Under the pieces are notes generated by a model that saw nothing but the letters and a program-made list of their open reading frames with translations, was not told the DNA's origin and ran no database searches. Below are positions 53,655 through 60,874 of a stretch of DNA of 64,000 bases, piece after piece. The stretch is taken from the NCBI RefSeq assembly GCF_009901525.1, contig NZ_CP019288.1:4307501-4371500 (forward strand), read 5' to 3'. Source of the DNA: Kordia antarctica. Lineage in GTDB: Bacteria; Bacteroidota; Bacteroidia; Flavobacteriales; Flavobacteriaceae. The stretch's first letter is position 1, and each line of letters begins with the position of its first letter. A program made the position numbers and the translations under genes.

Positions 53655-54502
53655 TGAACGTATACATCATAGGAATCGGACTTATTGGCGGAAGCATGTC
53701 GTTGGATATTCAAGAAAAATATCCAGAAGCAATCATATATGGAATTGACGCAAATGAAACGCATTTAGAAGAAGCATTGCAAGGAAAGTTAATTCATAAA
53801 AAAGCAATACTTCAAGATGTACAATTTGCAGATGTTGTCATTGTCACAATTCCTGTGCACGTATCTGTTGGCGTTATTACGGAAGTTTTAAACACAATTA
53901 ATGACGATACGTTGGTAATTGATGCAGGTTCTACCAAAGAAAAAATCTGCGAAAGCATTGCAACACATCCAAAACGAAGAAACTTTTTGGCGTCACATCC
54001 AATTGCAGGAACGGAGTTTTCAGGGCCAAAAGCTGCTGTCAAAGGATTATTCATTGGGAAAACAATCATCATATGTGAAGTTGAAAAAACAGCATTCACA
54101 TTACAAGAAAAAGCGTTGGAAATATTCAAAAACTTAGGCATGCGCATTCGATATATGGATTCAAAATCGCACGACAAACACATTGCGTACGTATCGCATT
54201 TATCGCACATAAGTTCGTTCATGCTAGGAAAAACGGTCATTGAAAAAGAAAAAAATGAACGCGATATCTTTGATTTGGCAGGTAGTGGATTTGCCTCAAC
54301 AGTACGTTTGGCAAAAAGTTCGCCAGCCATGTGGACACCAATATTTGAACAAAACAAAGCCAATGTCATCGAAACATTAGAAGAATACATTGCCAACTTA
54401 CAAGAATTTAAAAACTTAATGTTGCAAGACAATTTTGAAGGAATCTATCAAGAAATGGAAAATACGAATCACATAAAAAAAATATTAAAAGGAATCAAAT
54501 AA
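53654..54502 (+). CDS. tyrA: Prephenate dehydrogenase
   Basis: The 282-residue protein has the NAD motif IIGIGLIGGSMSLDI and the TyrA substrate blocks VIDAGSTKEKICE, SHPIAGTEFSGPKAA and HDKHIAYVSHLSHISSFML. It oxidises prephenate to 4-hydroxyphenylpyruvate. Start overlaps the previous stop as TAATG. It is followed by repeat nest B and the DAHP synthase gene. Confidence 0.94.
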   Translation: MNVYIIGIGLIGGSMSLDIQEKYPEAIIYGIDANETHLEEALQGKLIHKKAILQDVQFADVVIVTIPVHVSVGVITEVLNTINDDTLVIDAGSTKEKICESIATHPKRRNFLASHPIAGTEFSGPKAAVKGLFIGKTIIICEVEKTAFTLQEKALEIFKNLGMRIRYMDSKSHDKHIAYVSHLSHISSFMLGKTVIEKEKNERDIFDLAGSGFASTVRLAKSSPAMWTPIFEQNKANVIETLEEYIANLQEFKNLMLQDNFEGIYQEMENTNHIKKILKGIK

Positions 54503-54510
54503 TAATACTT

Positions 54511-54672
54511 AGGGCGTTTCCAATAAGAACACTTCGAGAAAACCTCAGTGTGCTTCTTGGTCGGGCTATTCGCTGTATCTCCCGAGAAAATCGGGAGGAT
54601 GCCGCTGCTATCCCTAACGTATTACATTGAGCGGAGTCGAAATGCGGAAGTTCCCACGAAAGTGGGAATCTC
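54511..54672. repeat. Composite repeat nest B between tyrA and the DAHP synthase gene
   Basis: GGGCGTTTCC, TCGGGCTATTCGCTGTATC and TATCCCTAACG repeat the landmarks of nest A at 40269-40380. This copy is interrupted by a hairpin, AAGAACACTTCGAG...CAGTGTGCTTCTT, at 54526-54558 and contains CTCCCGAGAAAATCGGGAG at 54580-54598. It is followed by a CATTGAGCGGAGTCGAAATG unit and a TTCCCACGAAAGTGGGAATC unit. AAAGAAT heptamers follow at about 54678-54707. Confidence 0.65.
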
Positions 54673-54761
54673 AAAGAGCAAAGAATAAAGAATAAAGAAT
54701 AAAGAATAAAATAACAAATAACAAAGAACCAAGAGCAAAAAAACAAAAAACAAAAAAACCC

Positions 54762-55844
54762 ATGGAAAACAAAAAAGAACTTAGAAATTGGTTAGATGCC
54801 TTCGGATTAGATCATCCATTAGTAATTGCAGGACCATGTAGTGCCGAAACAGAAGAGCAAGTACTAAAAATAGCGCATCAATTAAAAGATACAGATGCAA
54901 CGGTATTGCGCGCAGGAATATGGAAACCTCGTACGCGTCCAGGAAATTTTGAAGGTGTTGGCGCGCTTGGACTCAAATGGTTGCAAAAAGCAAAAGAAGA
55001 AACAGGAATGTTAATTGCAACGGAAGTGGCAAACGCAAACCATGTTCGCTTAGCTTTAGAACACGATGTAGATGTATTATGGATTGGAGCACGCTCAACA
55101 GTAAGTCCATTTATTGTACAAGAAATTGCAGATGCTTTAAATGGTACAGACAAAATTGTATTGGTAAAAAACCCAGTAAATCCTGATTTACCATTATGGC
55201 TTGGTGCTATTGAACGTTTGTACACGGCAAACATAAAAAACTTAGGAGTAATTCACAGAGGATTTTCAACCTACGAAAAAACACGTTACCGAAACAATCC
55301 AGAATGGCAAATTCCGATTGAATTGCAAAACCGATTCCCAGATTTACCATTAATATTAGATCCTTCTCACATTGCAGGACGAAGAGATATTATTTTTGAT
55401 ATCTGCCAAACAGGTTTAGATTTAAACTATGATGGCTTAATGGTGGAAACACATTTTGATCCAGACAATGCTTGGAGTGATGCCAAACAACAAATTACGC
55501 CAGCTACTTTAGTAGAGTACATGGAAGATTTGAAAATCAGAAAAGAAACAGATACCGAAGCTGATTACAAAAATGCGCTAAACACATCGCGTACACAAAT
55601 TGATGTTATTGACCATCAATTAATAGAAATGTTAGGAAAACGTATGAAAGTTGCCGACAAAATTGGTGCCTTAAAAAAGGACAAAAACGTAGCAATCTTA
55701 CAAACCAAACGTTGGAATGAAATTTTAGGAAAAATGATTTTGGAAGGCGAAGAAAATAAATTAAGCGAAGAATTTATCTTAAAAATCTTCAAAGCCATTC
55801 ACCAAGAATCAATCAATCATCAAAAGAAAATTATCAATAGCTAA
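54762..55844 (+). CDS. Bifunctional DAHP synthase / chorismate mutase
   Basis: The 360-residue fusion has a type I DAHP synthase core: VIAGPCSAETEEQVLKIAHQ, GIWKPRTRPGNFEGVG and LPLILDPSHIAGRRDIIFDI. A C-terminal AroQ-type chorismate mutase follows at about 265-360 (SRTQIDVIDHQLIEMLGKRM). It performs the first step of the shikimate pathway and chorismate to prephenate, feeding pheA and tyrA. Its 3' end (IHQESINHQKKIINS) was copied downstream in a tandem duplication. Confidence 0.94.
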   Translation: MENKKELRNWLDAFGLDHPLVIAGPCSAETEEQVLKIAHQLKDTDATVLRAGIWKPRTRPGNFEGVGALGLKWLQKAKEETGMLIATEVANANHVRLALEHDVDVLWIGARSTVSPFIVQEIADALNGTDKIVLVKNPVNPDLPLWLGAIERLYTANIKNLGVIHRGFSTYEKTRYRNNPEWQIPIELQNRFPDLPLILDPSHIAGRRDIIFDICQTGLDLNYDGLMVETHFDPDNAWSDAKQQITPATLVEYMEDLKIRKETDTEADYKNALNTSRTQIDVIDHQLIEMLGKRMKVADKIGALKKDKNVAILQTKRWNEILGKMILEGEENKLSEEFILKIFKAIHQESINHQKKIINS

Positions 55845-55908
55845 TATTTAATTGGGTAACATGGCTAGGTTTTTGTGACTACATATTATAACATTAAAAC
55901 CATATATT

Positions 55909-56115
55909 ATGAAAAAAAACAAAGTAAACTCAAAAATCAGCATCACAAAAAGCGTAATCGCAAGTTTGAATGAAGTTGATGTTCGTAAAATTGTTGGTGG
56001 AGCAATTACTGGAAACGACTGTTTAAACAACACATTACGGTGTCACGAAAGTGAAGTAATTTCTTGCTACAGTCCATGTGGTGGTTCAGCAGCAACTATT
56101 GGATGTCATAAATAA
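55909..56115 (+). CDS. Lanthipeptide-like precursor peptide D
   Basis: A 68-residue peptide with leader KISITKSVIASLNEVDVRKI and the cleavage-type VGGA at about 34-37, then a core with Cys-rich CLNNTLRC and SCYSPCGG. The leader is identical to that of the gene at 56351 over the first 36 residues. It has its own terminator. No modification enzyme is nearby. Confidence 0.8.
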   Translation: MKKNKVNSKISITKSVIASLNEVDVRKIVGGAITGNDCLNNTLRCHESEVISCYSPCGGSAATIGCHK

Positions 56116-56126
56116 AATTAGATACT

Positions 56127-56155
56127 AAAAAAGCGAGCCAATCGGCTCGCTTTTT
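56127..56155 (+). terminator. Terminator after peptide D
   Basis: GCGAGCC (56133-56139) and GGCTCGC (56144-56150) with A and T flanks make a strong, nearly symmetric hairpin that could work in both directions. Confidence 0.9.
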
Positions 56156-56180
56156 GTTTTTCAGCAATAGCTATAAAAAA

Positions 56181-56209
56181 CTAGACACATGTACAGGCAG
56201 TATTTGCAA
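56181..56209 (-). pseudogene. Fossil 3' end of a minus-strand precursor peptide gene
   Basis: On the minus strand these bases read NTACTCV then TAG, closely matching the end DTRCTCA and stop of the intact gene at 56654. The flanking TATAAAAAACTA is also shared. The rest of the gene is missing because the duplication junction lies just beyond at about 56210-56226. Confidence 0.45.
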
Positions 56210-56350
56210 TGAGCGTTTCAGGCGAATATTTTCAAAGCTATTCACCAAGAATCAATCAATCATCAAGAAAAAATCATCAATAATTAAAATAAACTGGGTA
56301 ACATGGCTAGGTTTTTGTGACTACATAGTATAACATTAAAACCATATATT

Positions 56351-56578
56351 ATGAAAAAAAACAAAGTAAACTCAAAAATCAGCATCACAAAAAGCGTAAT
56401 CGCAAGTTTGAATGAAGTTGATGTCCGTAAAATCGTTGGTGGAGCAAATAATACTCACATAGTATGTTATAATAACACAGAGCGGTGTAAACTCAGTAAT
56501 GAAATTTCTTGTTATAGTCCTTGTGGTCCAGGTGGATTTGGAACTCTTGCCTGCAATCCAGGAACTACTAATTGTTAA
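56351..56578 (+). CDS. Lanthipeptide-like precursor peptide E
   Basis: A 75-residue peptide sharing its first 36 residues with peptide D. Its core keeps the frame CxNNTxRC and ISCYSPCG but adds a Gly/Cys-rich tail (GFGTLACNPGTTNC). The conserved Cys spacing with diverged residues between suggests selection on the Cys pattern. It is a product of the 442 bp tandem duplication. Confidence 0.8.
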   Translation: MKKNKVNSKISITKSVIASLNEVDVRKIVGGANNTHIVCYNNTERCKLSNEISCYSPCGPGGFGTLACNPGTTNC

Positions 56579-56598
56579 CAATAAGTAATGAATTTTGT

Positions 56599-56628
56599 AA
56601 AAAAAGCGAGCCAATTGGCTCGCTTTTT
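56599..56628. terminator. Bidirectional terminator between convergent peptide genes
   Basis: GCGAGCC (56606-56612), AATT and GGCTCGC (56617-56623), flanked by runs of A and T. It serves peptide E on the plus strand and probably the peptide gene ending at 56654 on the minus strand. Confidence 0.9.
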
Positions 56629-56653
56629 ACTTTTCAGCAATGTTTATAAAAAA

Positions 56654-56836
56654 CTAAGCGCATGTACATCTCGTATCTGGTAAGTCCGATTTTGGAAAGC
56701 AAATTTTTGGATCAATAGAATTCGGGTTATGTTCGCTTCCGCCAGAAGTATCAATTGGATTATCTCCACCTTTAATAGTAAAATCAGCAATTGATTTCTT
56801 GTTCAATGCTAAACTTTTTAAATTTCGTTTTTTCAT
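56654..56836 (-). CDS. Lanthipeptide-like precursor peptide F
   Basis: The ATG at 56836 (MKKRNLKSLALNKKSIADF) gives 60 residues; a TTG three codons upstream is less likely. A Gly-Gly occurs at 23-24 and another at 32-33. The core has only three Cys (ICFPKSDLPDTRCTCA) and many Ser/Asp. The leader matches those of the genes at 56855 and 34238 rather than peptides D and E. Confidence 0.75.
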   Translation of the reverse strand: MKKRNLKSLALNKKSIADFTIKGGDNPIDTSGGSEHNPNSIDPKICFPKSDLPDTRCTCA

Positions 56837-56854
56837 AATATTCAAGTTTTTAAA

Positions 56855-57073
56855 TTAACAATCTCCAGCGACGGAAGGTCCATGTGGTACACATCCTATT
56901 CCCTGCGTGTTTGGAGCTTGTTCGGAAGGACAATGAGCATAGATATGATGTGTTTGTGGAAAAGGAATTGATTCTTCGCAAGGATACGTTTCTTCAGCAT
57001 TTTCGCTTCCACCTTTTAGTGAGGAAACAGCAATTTTGTTTAATTGTAAACTTTTTAAATTTCGTTTTTTCAT
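56855..57073 (-). CDS. Lanthipeptide-like precursor peptide G
   Basis: A 72-residue peptide with leader MKKRNLKSLQLNKIAVSSLK, Gly-Gly at 21-22, and a core with Cys at CEESIPFPQ, HCPSEQ, GCVPHG and a terminal DC. It is 18 bases upstream of peptide F on the minus strand, likely in one transcript with it. Confidence 0.78.
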   Translation of the reverse strand: MKKRNLKSLQLNKIAVSSLKGGSENAEETYPCEESIPFPQTHHIYAHCPSEQAPNTQGIGCVPHGPSVAGDC

Positions 57074-57281
57074 AATAGTTATAGTTTTAAAATTAATAAT
57101 GAATCAAAAGAAGAAAAAAAAGTTCATCAAAAAAAGAAACACTATTGACGGTTTATGAATTCGCAATAAGCTACTGAAAATGTGTAAAATAGATTGTTGA
57201 TGGTTTATGAAAACGTACTAAATAGTCCAGTTAACTGATGTGCATTTGCGAACTTTATTTTTAATAACTGATATTTATCAA

Positions 57282-57289
57282 TAGATTTG
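57282..57289 (+). promoter_or_regulatory. Minus-7 box for the frameshifted gene
   Basis: TAGATTTG exactly matches TAnnTTTG, 58 bases before the ATG at 57348. The minus-33 element is not clear. Confidence 0.45.
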
Positions 57290-57347
57290 CCGCCTCCCAA
57301 ATGTATTAGTTTACATAAAAATTATTCTAAAAATTTTACAAACAAAC

Positions 57348-58995
57348 ATGAAACACATTTTACACGTATTGCTATTTCTATTTGTGCTCAACTTAAATGC
57401 GCAAGGTAAATTAGGACCAATTACAATTTCTTATGGACAAGAAATTAAAGAAGACAAAGAAAAAATTGTTCGAATTGCAGGAGAACTTAATGGCAAAATT
57501 TACACGCTAGCACGCAAAGGAAAAAAGAAGTATTTCTTAAAAATGTTTAGTGCGGACAAAATGGAAGTGTTGGCAACACAACAAATTGAATTTTCAGAAT
57601 ACAAAGGAAAAGACCTTACGTTTGAGGAAATCATTGTTGTTGGAAATAACTTATATGCATTTGGAAGTTTATATGATCGTAAAGCAAAAGAAAATCATTT
57701 AGTAGGATTTCCAATTTCGGCAGACGGAAAACTTTCAAAAGAAGGACAATTATTGTTCAATACGAAAGTGACTAAAAAAAGAGAAAGAGGTGCTTTCTAC
57801 TTTAAGGAATCTCCAACAGGCGATAGATTGCTAATTATGCATGCCGCTTTTTTTGATAAAAAAGAAGAAGTACAATATGAAGTAAAGTTATTTAATGAAA
57901 ATCTTGAAGCGGAAATGACGAACTTAGAAACAGTTTCCGTTTGAAGATAGAAGAGATTTAGAATTTAATATTGCCGATTTTGATGTAAATGTATATGATG
58001 ATATTTTTATTGTCATTAATGAAAGTTACAGAGATCGTAAACAGAAAAAAAACATTGAAAAATTTGAAGTACATGCTTTCAAAAAGGAAAGCGGATACGC
58101 AAAAGAAATTATCAATATCGATTTTACAAACAGAGAAGTCATCAACTGTGAATTATTGGCAACAAACAAAGATGTATTGCATTTAGTAGGTTTTTACTCA
58201 AGTGTACGCAAAAACGGAAAAGCCAACAGAAAACTTAGAGGTGTATATGCGGCAACAATTGATGCTAAAACCAATGAAGTCACAAATTTGAAATTCAATA
58301 AATTTGATCTTGAAACTAAAATAAAACTAATTGGAGAGCGAAGAGCTAAAAAAGATAAAGACATTTTACCATTATACCGCACACATAGTTTGATTGAAAA
58401 AAATGATGGCGGATTATTCCTATTATCTGAATATCAAGAAATAATTGTTGGGAGAAGTCAAGGAATTGGTCCAGTATCTGTACAACCAATTACGTACATT
58501 AACAATGAAATTATTGTAACCTCTTTAAATGCAGATGGAACAATTGCTTGGACAAATGTAATAGCAAAAAGACAAGTAGCAAGTTTTACAGTATTCTCAC
58601 TTGGAATTTTTGGTTTTGCACAAGGAAATGGTTTTTCAGTTGGTGTTGGAATCTCAATTCCAATCGCAGTAGCAGGTAAAGGACCAGAATATTTAAGTGC
58701 GATTCCTATTTATGAAGACGGACAATTGACAGTAATTTTTAATGACAACAAAAAGAATATTGGTGTAACTGATATTGAAGAAGTTAAAAAACTTGGAAAC
58801 TATAACAAAGCCATTCCAACGGCATTTGTATTTGACGATCAGGGGAAAATTACACGAATTGATTCAAAAGAAGTAAAAGACGAGCAATTAGTCATCAGAC
58901 CCGGAATTTATTACCGAAAAGGCCCAAATGATTACATTATTTATGCATCGAGAAAATCGAAAGATAAACTTGGGAGAATGCAAATTAAGAAGTAA
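57348..58995 (+). pseudogene. Secreted hypothetical protein interrupted by a +1 frameshift
   Basis: The ATG at 57348 gives a signal peptide (LFLFVLNLNAQG) and reads through 198 codons to a TGA at 57942. The sequence continues without a gap in the next frame from about 57937 (PFEDRRDLEFNIADFDVNVY) to a stop at 58995. One extra T in GTTTCC at 57933-57938 explains the break. Without it the protein would be one ~549-residue secreted product (ETVPFED). It may be a mutation, a phase state, a programmed shift or a sequencing error. The family is not recognised. The C-terminal part has a beta-rich ending RPGIYYRKGPNDYIIYASRK. Confidence 0.7.
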
Positions 58996-59033
58996 TATAA
59001 ACTGAATTTGATGTAAAATAGTACGAAACAGAT

Positions 59034-59114
59034 TCTTTTTCCGCAGTGTAGCAGGCATTTTTCGTTAAGAATTTTTGAAGCCTTGGAAAAAATTTAGAAA
59101 AATGAATGCGGTTT
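59034..59114. repeat. Dispersed ~75 bp repeat, copy 2
   Basis: CTTTTTCCGCAGTGTAGCAG, then TTTTTCGTTAAGAATTTTTG and AAGCCTTGGAAAAAATTTAG, nearly identical to 51362-51441. A truncated third copy lies at about 60221-60275 between rsgA and dtd. Confidence 0.7.
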
Positions 59115-59250
59115 TTAACTCGAAATATTCTTAAATAAACTTAAATTATTTAGAGAATTCACATTAATATAACTCAAAACAATAACAAAAGGTTTGTATG
59201 AAAGTGCAAACCTTTTGTTATTTCTAAGAATAATCTTGATATTTGCCGCA

Positions 59251-60204
59251 ATGATAGGAACAGTTTATAAATCTACGGGAAGTTGGTATTTGGTGAAAAC
59301 CGAAGAAGGCAAAGCGTATGAATGTAGAATTAAAGGTAAATTTAGGCTCAAAGGAATCAAAAGCACCAATCCTATTGCGGTTGGTGACAAAGTGAACTTT
59401 ACACTGGAAACCGACAACAATACGGAAACAGGTATTATTGATAAGATTTTTGATCGAAAAAACTACATTATCCGAAAATCGGTCAATCTCTCGAAGCAAA
59501 CACACATTATTGCTTCAAACATAGATCAAGTATTTCTATTAATCACCATTGACAATCCGCCAACATTTCCAAACTTCATAGATCGTTTCTTAGTCACCGC
59601 AGAAGCCTATTCGATTCCGTGTGTATTAACATTCAATAAAATTGATACCTACACAGAAATTGAACGCCGTGCAGAAGTTATGTATCTCAAAGATATTTAC
59701 GAGAAAATTGGGTATGAATGTATAGAAATTTCCGCCAAGGAAAATAAAAACATAGAAGCCATTAAACAACGGATGAAAGGAACAGTAAGTATGTTTGCAG
59801 GACATTCTGGTGTTGGAAAATCAACGTTGGTAAATGCAATTGCGCCAGAACTCAATCTGAAAACCAAAGAAATTTCAGATCAACACAAGCAAGGACAACA
59901 CACCACAACTTTTGCGGAAATGTTCGATTTAGAATTTGGTGCAAAAATAATTGATACGCCAGGAATTAAAGGATTTGGAATTGTAGACATGGAAAAAGAA
60001 GAATTAGATAACTATTTTCCAGAATTTCTAGCTTTAAAAAACAACTGTAAATTCAACAATTGTATTCACATTGAAGAGCCATATTGTGCCATAAAAGATG
60101 CAGTTGACGATGGAGAAATTGCTTGGTCGCGTTACAAAAGTTACGTGCAAATCATAGAAAATGAAGAAAATAATTACCGCGTAGACGAATTTAAAGATGA
60201 CTAA
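59251..60204 (+). CDS. rsgA: Ribosome small subunit-dependent GTPase
   Basis: I start at the ATG at 59251 (MIGTVYKSTGSWYLVKTEEG); the upstream frame begins at a TTG. The 317-residue protein has an N-terminal OB fold and a circularly permuted GTPase: TFNKID first, then the P-loop GHSGVGKSTLVNAI and DTPGIKGFG. A zinc-binding C-terminus follows (NNCKFNNCIHIEEPYCAIKD). It assists maturation of the 30S ribosomal subunit. GATATTTG at 59238-59245, five bases before the ATG and about 20 after TTG, looks like a promoter, so the mRNA may be almost leaderless. Confidence 0.95.
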   Translation: MIGTVYKSTGSWYLVKTEEGKAYECRIKGKFRLKGIKSTNPIAVGDKVNFTLETDNNTETGIIDKIFDRKNYIIRKSVNLSKQTHIIASNIDQVFLLITIDNPPTFPNFIDRFLVTAEAYSIPCVLTFNKIDTYTEIERRAEVMYLKDIYEKIGYECIEISAKENKNIEAIKQRMKGTVSMFAGHSGVGKSTLVNAIAPELNLKTKEISDQHKQGQHTTTFAEMFDLEFGAKIIDTPGIKGFGIVDMEKEELDNYFPEFLALKNNCKFNNCIHIEEPYCAIKDAVDDGEIAWSRYKSYVQIIENEENNYRVDEFKDD

Positions 60205-60314
60205 TGTTTAAATGTTTCACTGGTTTTTTTCTTTTTCCGCAGTATAACAATTTTTTTTCGCTGGTTAAAAAAAACTTTAAAATATCAAATAAAGAATACT
60301 ATATTTAGTTGTTT

Positions 60315-60767
60315 ATGAAAGCAGTAATTCAAAGAGTTTCAGAAGCAAGCGTTACGGTTGATCAAAAAAAAGTAGCCGAAATTAGTCATGGAGTATTAAT
60401 TTTACTCGGAATTGAACACGAAGATACACACGAAGATATTGCGTGGCTTTCTGCCAAAATTTCCAAACTTAGAATCTTCAATGATGAAAATGGCGTCATG
60501 AATACGTCACTAATTGATATTAATGGCGAAGCAATTGTTGTAAGTCAATTTACATTGCATGCGAGTACAAAAAAAGGGAATCGTCCCGGATATATCAAAG
60601 CAGCAAAACCTGACGTTTCAATTCCGTTATACGAAGCATTTGTAGCACAATTAGAACAAGACATTCACAAAAAAGTACACACAGGAATCTTTGGCGCCGA
60701 TATGAAAGTTGCGTTGCTAAATGACGGACCTGTAACCATTATTATAGACACAAAAAACAAAGAATAA
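60315..60767 (+). CDS. dtd: D-aminoacyl-tRNA deacylase
   Basis: Start at ATG 60315 (MKAVIQRVSEASVTVDQKKV); the codon two upstream is a TTG. The 150-residue protein carries VVSQFTLHASTKKGNRPGY (the SQFTL active-site motif) and the cross-subunit NDGPVTIIIDT. It removes D-amino acids mischarged onto tRNA. It is the usual length for the family. It lies between rsgA and the DUF3857 genes. Confidence 0.96.
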   Translation: MKAVIQRVSEASVTVDQKKVAEISHGVLILLGIEHEDTHEDIAWLSAKISKLRIFNDENGVMNTSLIDINGEAIVVSQFTLHASTKKGNRPGYIKAAKPDVSIPLYEAFVAQLEQDIHKKVHTGIFGADMKVALLNDGPVTIIIDTKNKE

Positions 60768-60807
60768 GACTTTGTAAACTTTTTCTTATGTTTATGGAGA
60801 TTAAATT

Positions 60808-60836
60808 TGTTAAATCATTTCTTTTAGTATCTTCGC
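60808..60836 (+). promoter_or_regulatory. Promoter for the DUF3857 gene at 60875
   Basis: TTG at 60808-60810, an 18-base spacer and TATCTTCG at 60829-60836 (7 of 8 to TAnnTTTG). It lies inside the longer in-frame ORF and supports the downstream ATG. Confidence 0.5.
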
Positions 60837-60874
60837 AACATGTTTTCCCCAACATATTGAAAAAACATACACGT

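Larger units (their letters stand above)
55785..56450. repeat. Tandem duplication (442 bp period) including the DAHP synthase 3' end and a peptide gene
   Basis: Sequence from 55785 (within the DAHP synthase gene) to about 56010 recurs from 56227 to about 56450. It includes the gene 3' end (56227-56285, KAIHQESINHQEKIINN as a fossil), GTAACATGGCTAGGTTTTTG and the whole leader of the peptide gene. The peptide cores have diverged. Confidence 0.85.

Noticed and set aside
57989-58186. ORF beginning MYMMIFLLSLMKV inside the frameshifted gene
   Set aside because: It is in the third frame and overlaps the better continuous frame of the broken secreted protein.
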